In this document: one piece after another, positions 35,623 to 49,023 of the stretch
How the letters are laid out: each line of letters begins with the position of its first letter
Position numbering within the stretch: the first letter of the stretch is position 1
Assembly: GCA_029817715.1 (NCBI GenBank)
Contig: JARUPY010000397.1
Span: 3,348,001-3,412,000, forward strand
DNA: 64,000 nt
Reading direction: 5' to 3'
From: Melastoma dodecandrum
Taxonomy: Eukaryota > Streptophyta > Magnoliopsida > Myrtales > Melastomataceae
Program-made: the position numbers and the translations under genes
Notes under the pieces: model-generated
Databases searched by the model: none
Seen by the model: only the letters and a program-made list of their open reading frames with translations
What the model was told of the DNA's origin: nothing

Positions 35623-36508
35623 CGTCGAATGTGAAGAGTCAAATTGGGGGAATTCCCAAGGTGAGCCGACAAACCAAAACCCCAAGTGATAAAAAGGGTC
35701 AATATTGAGCTCTAACAAAACAAAAGGTGTTCGGTAGGAGAGCAAGTTCGAAGTTCAAAGTTCGGTTTAATTGGTAGGATAAGAATTTTGGGGGTTCCCG
35801 ATTACCTAACCCCCCCCCCCCCTCTCGTTATCAGGCATTATTGTTTGTAAGGTTGACCTTTTTTATTACAACTAACCTTAATCTATTACAACCTATCAAA
35901 AAGAAAGGGAGGAAAACCCAAAACCAAAAACGAAGTCAACTCCCTTGTTTTTCTACAACCACTCAAAGTGAACTCCCAAAAAGAGAACTGTGTTGTCCCC
36001 CACAAACTCAATCCCTTTGATTTGGTAATTGACCCTCAACCCCATCCTAAACTCCCCGTCTCAAAAGCTAGCCTTTAGGCATTAAAGAATTTCCCACCAC
36101 CGCATGCAAAGAGGGACGAGCTGTTCTAAAGATAACGACCATGACCAAGACGATGAATGCAGAAAGGGAAAGACTTTTTGACTTTGGATTGTCAAGCGGG
36201 CAATTTGGGCCAAGTTGGCCCGTAGAAGCCCCTCCGCCTAGGCCTATTAAGAGCAATGAGCTTCCACGCACAGACTACTGACCTGACTTGTAGATACAGC
36301 ACCAACAACAACCAGCAGAGAAACCAATACATTCGCACAACGCACTACCAACACCATGCGATCCCAAATGTAATAGACAGCAATGCAAAGTTTTCTTCTT
36401 CACGAGGGTGTCCGATGACGTGTGAGCAGACACGTATTTACATCATCCATGCCTTATAATGATATAATGTATGTACACTGGAAATGAGAGATGTGATGTT
36501 TCGTCCGC
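35623..36508. other. Intergenic between convergent genes, C13 tract
   Basis: This is the spacer between the kinase gene (+) and ATG8 (-). A C13 run lies at 35810-35822. No gene is visible. Confidence 0.5.
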
Positions 36509-37861
<1,353 letters not shown>

Positions 37862-38321
37862 CGCTTCGATCTGCAAACGAAGAATCGGAATTAGGATTTC
37901 GCCAGCGACGAAGACGCCCAAACGGAAAACGGTTGCGTGCGGATTTCGCGGAGGCGGCGTCTGGCGATCGGAGTCCCAAATGGAGAAGAAATGAACTGCT
38001 TTATATATATATATACATATAAATATGGTAACTAATAGGAAGGAGAGGTTGGAGAATCCCAAGTTTAAGATTTTGTTTTTGCTTGCTTGGCAGGTCAAGG
38101 AATTTTGTTATCTTTTAGAAACTGATAGGCCCAATAAAAAGCCCAAAACAGGCCCACCCAAGAACTCGGCGAGTCCATTCTGCCGAAAGGAATTCGAATT
38201 TCGCAGGAAATTTTCATGTCCTTCCGGAATCCGTCGGTTGGAGTTGGAAGCCGAAGGTTCTTTTGCTGAACTGCCGGTTGCGATCCGGACAGTCCTTGCG
38301 AAGGCGGCATCGGAGAAGCAA
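37862..38321. promoter_or_regulatory. Divergent promoter region, ATG8 / AUG4 remnant
   Basis: A 460-bp interval lies between the ATG8 start codon (-) and the AUG4 remnant (+). It contains a TATATATATATA stretch near 38003 and a cluster of TAGGCCCA, AAGCCCA and AGGCCCA motifs (38127-38157), as in promoters of constitutive genes. Confidence 0.45.
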
Positions 38322-39407
38322 ATGGTGGCGGGCTTGCAATGTGCCGGCGGATGTCAACCGGGTCATCGATCAGCTCGAGCGCCGTTGCTTGGCTCCCGAT
38401 GGATCTATCCTCGCCAGACCTGCTTACCTCGACCTCCATCTCGTAACCTCCTCTTTTTAACTGATTCCTGTCCGAGATTTCGGTTACGGTGTCGCTATTT
38501 ATGAGGCAATTTGGCGATTTGTTGTTTCTGCGTGTTTCGCGGGCGACTGAGGAGATGTCGCAGGAGAGGTTGAGGTGCCTGGATGGTGAGAGTCTCAGCG
38601 GATTTGCTGAAAAATAACTTGAATGATGATTGGATTGATTGTGGTGCGTTTCAGGTCGTGATTTTGATTTGATGCATTTGATAGTGAATTATTAGTTACT
38701 GGTGGATTAAATGCAGGCAATGTATTGTGAGGCCATAGCCATGGTCGAAGAGTATCAGCATGCTGCCTGCTTCAGCTGCTAATCTTAGTGGGATTCGTGA
38801 TGTTCAGTGCCTATATCCACCGCTTGGGCTTAAGAACTCCCCTCAGGTGTTTCTACATTTTACTGCATTGTTCCATGACATGAGGCATGGTTTCAGTGTT
38901 GATGTGCAAGTTTAGTAGCTTATATGAGTGTAGCTGAAGGTAACTTTGTTATGGCATTCAAAACGTTAAATCCTCTGGTATCCCATTTAGTAATTATCTA
39001 CGGACCCGTTAGATCACGTCCTCATCTCATTCTTATTTGTTTATCTCATGATTTGTTTTCTTGCATCTCTGAATCCAGGTATATGAGACTCTTGAGCATC
39101 GTCTTGTGGTCGCTGAAGCTGCTCAGAGGCTGAGACTTCCCCTAATATCCATGGTTGGTGAAGTTCAAGAGGAAGAATTTGACAAGTGGAGCGCTATGTT
39201 GAGAAACTCCATGGAAATACAGCTCTCAGCTCAAGTTCCAACTCCATTGGCTTTACAAATAGCGTAGCCACAGGCAGTAGTTTAAGTGCTACTAATAATT
39301 CGCCGTCAGCTAGTACCATCGATGCCACGGAGGCTGGGATTGGTGGGATTTCTAATCGTTTTCTTGGGATCACTCTTGCCTACTTATGGCAAACTCAACT
39401 TCAATAA
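38322..39407 (+). pseudogene. AUG4: Augmin subunit 4 (AUG4/HAUS4) 5'-half pseudogene
   Basis: The order is MVAGLQ (38322), then in a shifted frame NVPADVNRVIDQLERRCLAP (near 38350), EEMSQERLRCLD (near 38560), AMYCEAIAMVEEYQH (near 38717), GIRDVQCLYPPLGLKNSPQ (near 38790), VYETLEHRLVVAEAAQRLRL (39079) and ISNRFLGITLAYLWQTQLQ (39345-39404). Family knowledge: AUG4 is part of the augmin complex that recruits gamma-tubulin to spindle and cortical microtubules, about 420 residues. Defects: an indel after codon 6, an exon-2 acceptor reading GCGG instead of CAG, extra bases after EEYQHAA, a frame change near 39190, and TAAGTA in place of a GTAAGT donor at the end. The C-terminal half is absent. Confidence 0.85.
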
Positions 39408-40795
39408 GTACCTCTTTCCATGGTAAGGAATGATTGGTTCCAGTTGTACATATCTAAACATTTGGTTAACAAAAGCTTCTTGGACCTTATTGCATTTGAC
39501 TGACAAAGATACTGTGTGCCTTTTATTTCTAGGATATCACATTGGGTTCTGTTCTACAGCTGCACACACGACGTTTTCTGTTTAGTCCCTGAAAATTGGG
39601 TGACCCAGTTAGTGGAAATTGTCCCCTTAAAAAATATCCATTTTTTACTCCCCACCCTTGAGAGTTCAGCTTCTTGTCTGATTATGCTTATATAAAAACT
39701 CAAAACTTTCCAGAGTTTGTGATCGTCTAAGGTCCATGTTGCTGACATAAGGTAGATTTATCTTGTGCTATTGGCAGTTTTTACCTGTTTTCAGGTAGGA
39801 GTTGATGTTGTCTACTGCTAGCTTTGGTGGAACCACCTTCTGCGAGTGGATCAATCACTTCATTACTTGTAGTTAGTTACTTCTTTGTTCCTTCGTGTTA
39901 TTTGTCCAGTTTGTTTTGAGTGACATGAACGTGCTGTTTTGTTTGCATAGAGTTTAGAAATTCGGCCGGCATATTTTAGTCTCTGTTTAATGTGTTAGTG
40001 TAAGCGTGCCCTCCGGCCTAGCACGCGCGAGGCCGTTCGGGCAACCCGAAGATCCGGGCCCGCTCCCCCGAGGCCCAGTCCGGTCGGCGTCACGGCTCGA
40101 ACGCCGGACGCTGCAGAAAGGGACCCGGGTTGGGCCTTCCCTTGATTCGCGAACGGGTCTGCGGGACGTTTCGCCAGCCATCTCCAATTCCCTGAAGGTG
40201 GCGAGCGAAAGGCTACGTAAGACCTTGCTCGTGAATTTTTAGGATGGCCCAAGGAACGGCTCGGTTTGCCGTCACCTCATCCTAAATGGCTCCGAAAAAA
40301 GGGTAGGGTTTAGCTTTGGTAAAATTGTTCGGAGTCGCCACCGACTTAGTTAAAAATGTGATTTTAAGTCGAAAAAATCAGAGTTTGGGTTCAGGAATTC
40401 ATATTTACTAACCTTTGTATTTTAAAACATGCGAAAATGGTGGCGATTTGTCCAAAAATGTTTAACTTTTGATTGACGGGTGTTGGGCACGATCCGGGAG
40501 TAGGCTGGACTCTTATCAACTTTTTAAAGGGCGTTGGACCCGAATTTAGGTTTGTTTGATTAAAACCAAGCATGCGACGTAAAACCTAAAGCTTAAGCAT
40601 ACGCGCAATTACAAACAATTATTTAGATCAAAAGGGCGTGGAAGGGTGGTGATTGCAGGCCTATACACTTGGGCCCGCAATCCGTTACAAGTGGGCTTAA
40701 AGAAAATTTCGGGGAGGCCCGCACCTCCCCTTTGTACCTTTGATTGAGGTTGCGGCCGCTTTAAGCCTTCGAGCCCACGGTTTTTTAGGCCGAGG
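39408..40795. other. Unassigned DNA with GC-rich repeat-like segment
   Basis: 39408-39990 looks like intron or intergenic DNA after the AUG4 remnant. 39990-40795 changes to GC-rich sequence, then GGAGTCGCCACCGACTTAG-like text and TGGGCC-rich stretches, suggesting part of another repeat into which the copia element inserted. No protein family was recognised. Confidence 0.4.
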
Positions 40796-41092
40796 TGCGA
40801 GCAAGTCCGACGACTCTGCCGGAAGCAACAAACACACCACCGGAGAAGCAGTTACAGAGGGGACTTCTGGAAGATGAAGAACAGAGGAACTACTTCTGTT
40901 ATTTCTGTTAGAAAACTCCAAACTGTAACTAGTTATATATATATCATTATAGATAATGGGCTTGAACACAAATTCTATTTACAAGCCTTCTTAACTAACG
41001 AAGCCCACACATGGCCCATGTTCCTCCCATCTCTTCTTCTTTCTACTCTCTCCATTCTGTTCACCTGCAGATTCTAAGAACATTCGTTGACA
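40796..41092 (-). repeat. 3' LTR of the copia element
   Basis: 297 bp, TG...CA on either strand. It begins TGCGAGCAAGTCCGACGA on the plus strand and directly abuts the polypurine tract. Confidence 0.93.
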
Positions 41093-41109
41093 CTCCCCCT
41101 CAAGATGGG

Positions 41110-44100
41110 ACTTGTAAATATCCAGCAATCCCATCTTGCCAACAAGAAATTGAAATCTCGACGGATGTAAGGCTTTAGTCAACAAATCAACGACTCGCAG
41201 ATGCGTAGGCAAATGTATAACTTGAATCTGTCCCTCTGCCACCTTTTCACGGACAAAATGCAAATCAATCTCTAGATGCTTCGTCCTCTCATGTAAAACT
41301 GGATTTTTACTCAAGTATATAGCAGATTTGTTATCACAATGAAGCTGAATAGGTTCTGCTGTTGCAACTCCAAAGTCTTTGAGTAAAGAAACGAGCCAAA
41401 CAATTTCTGCAGTTGTTGCAGCCACTGCCCTATACTCTGCTTCAGTGGATGACCTGGAAACAGTGGACTGCTTCTTAGATTTCCAGCTTACTAATTATTC
41501 TCCCAGAAAAACACAAAACCCTGTAGTTGATCTCCTCGTCTCCAAGCAACCTCCCCAATCACTGTCTGTATATGCCACCAATTTTAGCTCCGAATTGCTT
41601 GAGAACAAAACACCTTGTCCTGGAGTAGCCTTAAGATATCTCAGAACTCCACATGCTACATCCCAGTGTCTCTAAGTTGGAGAATCCATAAACTGTGCTA
41701 ATAAGTGCACAGAGAAAGCTATATCAGGCCTAGTAATGCCTAAGTAAATCAATTTACCAATCAATTGTCTATAAGAAGTAACATCAACAGCTCCTGACTC
41801 ATCACCATGTACCAACTTCATATTTGGCTGCATTGGTACCATACTAGGTTTGACAGCTAACTTCCCCATATCTTCTAAAAGCCGAAGTGTATAAGCCCTC
41901 TTGGAAAGAAAGATACATTTATGTGACCTCGCAATTTCCAATCCCAGAAAGTATTTCAGATCACCTAGGTTTCTTACTTTAAAATAGCTCTCAAGGTGGC
42001 TTTGCAAGCTGTCAATTACCTGTTCATTCGACCCTACTATTGCTATATCATCAACATAAACAAGTATAGCAAAAAATCCTTGTCTACTCTCTTTAGTAAA
42101 CAAAGAATACTCCACCTTTGATTGACTAAATCCTCCTGCCAGTAAGCATTCTGTAAGCTTACAGTTCTACTGCCTTGAGGCCTGTATGAGGCCATATAAG
42201 GACCTCTTCAACTTGCATACTACAGGCATGTTTGATGATGAATCCGCAATCTCCCCCTTAATCATCAAACCAGGTGGCACCTCCATATACACTTCCTCCA
42301 ACAAATCGCCATTTAGAAATGCATTATGTATGTCCAATTGTCGCAAGCACCAACCTTTTGCAGCAGCCACAGCAAAGAACATGCGTACCGAGGTGTGTTT
42401 GGCCACGGGACTAAAAGTCTCTTGATAATCTAAGCCCTCTTGCTGTGTGTATCCTTTTGCCACAAACCGTGCCTTATACCTTTCAACAGTGCCATCAGCA
42501 TGTAATTTGATTTTATACATCCATTTGCAACCACTAGCTTGCTTACCCTCTGGCAAATGAACTAACTCCCAAGTCTGATTATCCTCCAAAGCAGAAAGTT
42601 CAGCATTCATAGCCTCCACCCACTGTGGGGACATTTTTACTTGCCTATATGTCTGAGGCTCAACATGCGTTTCTAAATTCAAAACAAAAGATTTATAGAA
42701 AGGAGAAAGCTGTGAATAAGCAATGAAAGAATCAATGGGATAAGCAGGCAAGGGATTAGAAGAACCTGACCTGGGAAGCTGTGATGAGAGTGGATCAGCT
42801 ATGCTCAAAGAAAGGCCATGATGGTACTGTTGAAGATATGAAGGTATTGTCCTATTTCTAGTACTTCTCCTTAGAATAGGTTGACTTGTGGTTTCATGAG
42901 AAGGAGATGCAGATTGAGGAGAGAAAGTAGAAGAAGGATCTAAATGATCATGTAATGCAGAAACAGAATCATGTAAAGTGGGAATTAAAACCTGTGAAAA
43001 ACCAGAAGTTTCAGAAATAGATTTCATAAAAGGATCTGTTGACTGAGTTTGAGAGATGTCATGAAAAGGAAAAACTGATTCATAGAACATCACATCCCTG
43101 GATATGAAGACTTGCTGTGTTTCAAGGTTATAAAGAAAGTAACCTTTTACATGAAGTGGGTAACCAACAAAAACACATCGTATAGCTCTTTTATCAAATT
43201 TCTTTCTGTTTTGTGACAATATACTAGCAAAGCAAACCCTCATACTATGAAACAGAGGCCTCTGCCTAAAAAGCACCTCATAAGGTGTCTGAAATTTCAA
43301 ACATTTAGAAGGAAGTCTATTAATGATATAGGTAGCAGTAAGAACAGCATAACCCCAAAATTGAAGAGGCATCTTAGCCTGAAACATTAAAGCACGTGCT
43401 ACTTGAAGAAGGTGTTGATGCTTCCTTTCAACAATCCCATTCTGCCGAGGGGTTTCAACACAGGTTACTTGATGCAGAATACCATGCTCATTGTAAAAGT
43501 CTTTTAGGAAAAATTCTGAGCCACTATCTGTCCTTACTACTTTCACTACTCCACCAAATTGAGTTTTAACAAACATATGAAATTGTTTCAGATACCCTTG
43601 TGCTTCAGATTTATAACGCATGAGATAAAGCCAAGTGCCTCTAGTATAATCATCCACTATGGTCAAAAAATATCTAAAACCTCCTATAGCTTCATGAGAA
43701 TATGGACCCCAAATGTCACAGTGTATCAATTCGAAAGGTGTTGAACTAGTAGAGGAACTTAATGGAAAAGACAATCGTCTTTGTTTTGATTCATGACAAG
43801 AAGTACAAACATTATCCGAAATGAAAGAAATGGAAACATTCTCATCTTTTCTATTGATGCATGACCAAGCCTTGAATGCCACAGAACAAATTTTTCTAAG
43901 AATACATGATTTGAAGAAACACTATTACTAATGCTCTTATGACTGGAAAATGACAAGCAACAGTCTGTAGGATCATCGGTACTCTGTTTGTAGTGACCCT
44001 TCATCTCTTCCATCACATAGAGCCCATCTTTTTGCTTAGCCAATCCAATCATCATCGAGCTTTGCAAGTACTGGATAAAGCAAAATTCTTTAAGAAATAT

Positions 44101-45474
44101 CAAACAAACCTTGCTGTGCAAAGCAAGTTTGCTAGCTGAAATAAGATTGAACTTGAAATTTGGAACGAACAAGACATTTTGTAAACATAAGTGCTTATTC
44201 AAATGACACAGACCAGTATGTGTGGCTAAAACAAAAGAATTATTGGGAAGCTGTATTTTTAAACAGCAAAGACAAATCGCCACTATATGGTCTGTAACAC
44301 CTGTGTCCACAATCCAAAGTTTAGAAACGAAAGTTTTATTATGAGCAGAAAGCGCTCGAACCAAAGAATTCTTGCCTGCTTGATTTTCAAGAAGAGAAAC
44401 AGAGGAAGTAGACGATTCACCCAAGACACCAGACTGATCTTCTTTAAGAATGGCCATTAATTTCTGAACCTGCTGCTTTGAAAGACCCAACTCAGAAGCC
44501 ATCACTAAGCCCTCATGTTGTTTAGTCTGTTCTGCCACATTGAGTTGATTAACTCTTCTAGTTGAAACAAAGCGTGTTCCTCTGCCTCATCCACCTCTAT
44601 TGCCACCAGAAAATCCAGTAGGAAACCCAATTAGTTGATAGCACTTCTCCTTCATATGCCCTCTTCTTCCACAGTGATCACAAACCACATCAAATTTTCC
44701 TCTTCTTCTGTCCACAGATTGAAATCTGTCTGAATTTACTGTCATGGCCAAACCTTCAGCTGTGTGATGCATACTCTTCTCGAGTCCCTTCTACATTTCT
44801 TCCCGCTGTAGTATGTTATATGCTTCACCAAGAGTGGGAAAAGGTTTCCTCATTAGGATTTGTGATCTCAACCCAGCAAACTCCTCATTTAGTCCATTCA
44901 AAAACTTGAAAAGCATATCCTTTTAATGCTGTGCAGCCGAAATCCTTGCCCAATCACATTTACAACCATTGCATAAGCATTGAGGTAAGGGTCTAAACAA
45001 CTTGATTTCTCTTAAGATCGTTAGCAACTCACTATAATACGTTGCTACAGGATTTAAACCTTGAACTAGATTATGAAACTGCATTTGCAGTTGGCAGATT
45101 CTAGAGTCATCAGGTTCCGCGAACCTTTCTTTCAACTCCTCCCATATCTCTTTCGCCGATTCTAGAAAGAAAGCTGTAGCAGCAATCGAAACCGAGACTG
45201 ACTTGTATATCCAGGTTCTAACTAAAACATCGCACCTCTTCCAAGCAACAAATAACGGATCACTCTCGGCTGGTTTAATAATCGAACCATCCACAAAACC
45301 AATTTTGTTGCGAATCGACGGTGCAACCAAGAACATCCTAATCCAGGCCATGTAATTACCTTCTACTAACTCAGGCGTAACTAGTACTGCCATTTGACTA
45401 TCAGCCGGACTTACAAAGAAGGGCGAGGAAGGATCCAACTCCACAAATGCTTTGTCGCGAGTCAGATCTCCCAT
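41110..45474 (-). pseudogene. Copia gag-pol polyprotein, mutated
   Basis: Order on the minus strand: gag from ATG at 45474 (MGDLTRDKAFVELDPSS..., UBN2 core), zinc knuckle CDHCGRRGHMKEKC (near 44665), protease with LWIVDTGVTDHIV (near 44310), integrase with HCDIWGPYSH, TDSGSEF and RQNGIVERKHQ (43780-43400), reverse transcriptase with QLDIHNAFLNGDL (near 42330) and LVYVDDIAIVGS (near 42050), and RNase H with STEAEYRAVA and LHCDNKSAIYLSKNP to about 41110. Breaks: stop at 44923 in gag, further stops near 44810 and 44587, a frame change near 43800 between protease and integrase, and stops at about 42167, 41672 and 41495. Confidence 0.9.
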
Positions 45475-45489
45475 TCTTGTCTTCCTGTT

Positions 45490-45500
45490 GCTCTGATACC
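45490..45500 (-). other. Primer-binding site of the copia element
   Basis: The minus strand reads GGTATCAGAGC one base inside the LTR, matching the initiator tRNA-Met 3' end. The usual first T is replaced by C at 45501. Confidence 0.85.
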
Positions 45501-45501
45501 G

Positions 45502-45798
45502 TGCCAGCAAGTCCGACGACCCTGGCGGAAGCAATAAACACACCACTGGAGAAGCAGTTATAGAGGGGACTTCTGGAAGATGAAGAACAGAGGAACTACT
45601 TCTGTTATTTCTGTTAGAAAACTCCAAACTGTAACTAGTTACATATATATCATTATAGATAATGGGCTTGAACACAAATTCTATTTACAAGCCTTCTTAA
45701 CTAACGAAGCCCACACATGGCCCATGTTCCTCCCATCTCTTCTTCTTTCTACTCTCTCCATTCTGTTCACCTGCAGATTCCAAGAACATCCGTTGACA
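45502..45798 (-). repeat. 5' LTR of the copia element
   Basis: 297 bp, the same length as its partner. On the minus strand it starts TGTCAACGGATGTTCTTGG and is followed at the outer edge by the CGAGG target duplication. Confidence 0.93.
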
Positions 45799-45803
45799 CG
45801 AGG

Positions 45804-48603
45804 TGGATCCACGCGGTTTGATACACGCGCCTTCGAGTTAATCTTCGAGATGTTGGAGTTGATCTTCGGGATTCAATGCTCGATGTACATGCAAAGAAAA
45901 ATAAAGAAGTAGTCAGAAAGTCCTAATTTAAAATCGAAAGCAATGATTAGGACTTTACGAGGTAAGAGCGATACTTACGTGGCATTGTGAGCTCGTTGAT
46001 GTCGATCGTCCGCGCCGTCGAAGGATGACATTCCTTGGTAGTAAATTCCTCGGTGTTTACATGGAAAGTAGAGGAAGAAATAAATGCCAAGCCAATAATA
46101 TCGGGCAAATTCAAATTCAATTGAATTAAATTAGTAAGACATGTCTTACCGTATGAATCGGTTGAGTGGGGTCGCGATTCCTCGAGATGCTCGAGTTTCG
46201 ATTGTGTTTTTTCTGAATGTTTCGCAGCTCAATAGCCGGAGCCCATCCGCTGTGACTTTGAAATATCAGAATCCTAAATGGGCTGGACAGGAAAGAGCCT
46301 TGTTTCTTTTACCTCTGGACATCTGGACTCCACATGGGCTGAAGAAAGAAAAACTTCGAAAACTCCTAGCAATCTGTGGCGTCCTGTGGAAGTTTGAAGA
46401 CTTCGTCAACGAAGAGATAAGGGATCGGAGTTACCCATGGTCCCGTAGCCGGAATTGGTTCCTTGAAGGACGAAGCGAGCGGCGACGATGCAAGAGGGGT
46501 CAGGATGTGCCAGCAGGTCTGGGACGGGCGAAGAGGAGCCGGGGTATGGAGGCGCCGTGGTGACTGTGATTTGCCGATGCCGGGAAGGAGGACGGAGTCC
46601 ACTGCTGGACCTGAAGACGCGATCGTCGGGAGAGAATGTCGGAGGGAGCGGGGGTCCATCTCTGCCGAACCTAGGTGGGTTGTTGCTGCCATGGTCAGAT
46701 CCAAAAGATCGGTTGCCGAAGCGCCATCGCAGGAGGATCAGGTCGAGGCAGGCGAGTCCGTTGCAGCCGTCAATGTTCATGGCGCATGAGCCACCGATTC
46801 CCTCGCGGTAGAAGCGGCTGAAGATGGGTATGGGGGTTTGGAAGGGTTGTCGCTACAGTCGGGTTGTCCACGGCTGTTGTTACGGCGGCGACGGCTGCTA
46901 CTGGTGTGGGTGCTGATGGACGAAGGCGAAGGCTTCTGCAGCAAGGATGGGTAAAAGTTGAAGTGGCAACAGTGGGCTTGGCGAGAACAGAAGTGGCGGA
47001 GGCGGGCTTGGTGAGGGAGGTTGTCGAGGCTGTCGTGGGTTGGCCGCTACAGATCCTGGGAAGTTGAGTTTGGCCGCCGATTGATTGCTGCAGTGGGGAG
47101 GGGCCGCTATGGGACCAAGCTTGGGGATCTGCTGGGGTTCGAGGTCACCGGGGACAGGCTGTGGCTGAGCCTGTGTTGGTTTGGTCGTCGTTGGAGGGTT
47201 CGCCGGAGTTGCTGGAGTGGCTGCCCTTGTATGTTGGTGGGTCGCTGCAAGAGGACTGGTGCGGCTGCAGGAGGGGTTGGCTCGGGTCACTGATGTTGGC
47301 GAAGTGGGAAGACCATCTTGGGGCGCTAGTTGCTGTGGGGACTTCTGGGAGTCGAGGGGAGGAGATGAGTTCTCCATCATCGGCCTTCGATTCTGGAAAG
47401 GGTCCTGTCTTGGAGCTGAGGTTGAAGGAGAGGCCACCTTGGAGCCGCTGGTATGAAGCTCGTTGCTACGGGAACTGAGGTAGCATCTGAGGTATCCTAC
47501 GAAAGTGGGTGCTCCAGGATGGTGGAGAGCCGGTAGCCGTTACTGGAAGAACAGCCAAAGCGTTTGTGGTTGCTGAAGTCGGAGGAGGAGTCGCCTTGGG
47601 ATGTCTGCTTCTAGTCTTGTGATCTGCACAAGGAAAGTAGCATATCAAAACGAAAGGAGGGCTCCCCACGACGCTGATGTGCGTCTGCGAGGAGCCTAGG
47701 GACTGTTCTCCACAGGTGGTCGAAGCCTGCTGGATTATCTAGAGGGAGGGGCTTGTCTCCATCGTTGTTGCAGAAGGATGCCATTGTGACAAATGAACAG
47801 CCGATGAAGCCGAAACCGTCGCCACTGCATCTGAGGAGACGGGAGCTGAAATCCTAGCATTCTGAGGTATGACACGCTCTTTGTTGTTTGGGTTGGCGAC
47901 GGAGGGAGTTCCTGTTAAGTTTTAGTTGTTCTTACCTTGGCTTAAGTTTGCTGTAGGATTCCTGGTGGTGAAGACAGCCGGCGGCAGGGTGCTTTCCTCC
48001 AAGCCCTCCTCCCCCGAATCAAGTTTTCCTCCGAAGAAGCCCCAAAGAAAAGAAAATGGCTCCTCCTCCGAATCCAGATGAATATCCCCCCCTCAGAAGA
48101 AGAAACGATTTTCCCCCCTCCGAAATTTTTTGGGAATCCAGAGAGAAAAGCAGAATGAATGCTTCCTCCCCCCACATGTGCTCTCTAGGTAATTTTGCTC
48201 TTTATCCCCTCTTCCCTCACCCGGTTATCCTGAAATTCCTTTTTGTCTCTTTCTTGGCACAAACCGTTAGGGAATATTGTCCTATGGACGCGCATGCCGC
48301 GTCCAGGGTGTGCTGCCGCCATCCTCCAGGAGCTGAGGGGGGCAGGGGGCCTTTCAGTCTGCAGCCTGTAATCATCCTTGGTGTGCTGCAGGTGGGTGTG
48401 CTGCCAATGTGGGATTTTTGTCGGGAATCAGAATTCTGTCGAGGCAAGGTACATTTGGTTTTGGGTTTGGGCTTGTTTTAGGCTTTTATTTTTGGCCCTT
48501 TTTCTTTTGTTCGGGCTGAATTTGGTTCAGATCTAGCCCAGCCCTTTGGGTTTGGTTTTAGGCCGGGCTTCCCCCTTGCAGTCTGATATGTTGATATGTG
48601 ACC
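45804..48603. other. GC-rich unassigned segment with competing ORFs
   Basis: From about 46390 to 47480 the DNA is GC-rich and open in several frames on both strands. The longest minus frame (46898-47437) is a Pro/Thr/Ala/Gln-rich sequence, and a shorter minus frame near 47790 starts MASFCNNDGDKPLPLD. No family domain, zinc knuckle or polymerase motif is visible. It may be an eroded retroelement gag/ORF1 region or a shuffled segment. 47930-48600 is polypurine/polypyrimidine-biased and shows no gene. Confidence 0.35.
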
Positions 48604-49023
48604 CTAAGTTTTCGCTTTCAATGTGTCTTGGAACATGGATTGCGAATCCAATATGTTAGACTGCCTTCCAGCCACTGCTTGTAGCGGCTTCAACAATGAG
48701 TTTACTTTCTGCTTTAATTTATTTACTAATACTTCTGTTTCTGCTTGAGAATTTATGATTTCTTCAAGGAGTCTTTCTGGGTCTGGGTAGTCCTCCACAG
48801 CCATACATTCCAGATGCGCTCCATATTTGCACTCTGTACAATAGTAAACTTGTTGCTTCTGGCTTATTCCTTTCTTGCAGGATTCGCAGTAGCACAGGAC
48901 CAAATCTCCCTTGATGGCAGAATCCATTAGAGTGAGAGTGTGCTGATTGCAGGATTTACGCAACATGAAGTTTCGACATTTCGTGCGACAGTAAGCTGGA
49001 CTTCCTTGCTTGCCGGAAGGAAA
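48604..49023 (-). pseudogene. DC1-domain (Cys/His-rich C1) gene fragment
   Basis: The minus frame reads GSPAYCRTKCRNFMLRKSC, then LMDSAIKGDLVLCYCESCKK, QQVYYCTECKYGAHLECMA and a coiled tail to a stop at 48604. The spaced Cys/His pairs (CYCESC...YYCTEC..GAHLEC) are those of plant DC1 domains, a large family of zinc-binding proteins of mostly unknown function. Upstream of about 49023 the frame meets consecutive stops and no further DC1 repeat, whereas full proteins have several. I read it as a terminal fragment; a spliced upstream part was not found. Confidence 0.65.

Larger units (their letters stand above)
40796..45798 (-). mobile_element. Full-length Ty1-copia retrotransposon (5.0 kb)
   Basis: Two 297-bp LTRs (40796-41092 and 45502-45798) flank one minus-strand gag-pol. 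The 5-bp target duplication CGAGG is present on both sides (40791-40795 and 45799-45803). The primer-binding site lies at 45490-45500 and the polypurine tract, CTTGAGGGGGAG on the minus strand, at 41093-41108. By eye the LTRs differ at about nine positions (near 97% identity), so insertion is fairly recent. Stops and frame changes in gag-pol make it non-autonomous. Confidence 0.95.

Noticed and set aside
46898..47437. 179-residue minus ORF as a protein-coding gene
   Set aside because: Composition is low-complexity Pro/Thr/Ala/Gln, competing frames of similar length exist on both strands, and no domain is visible.
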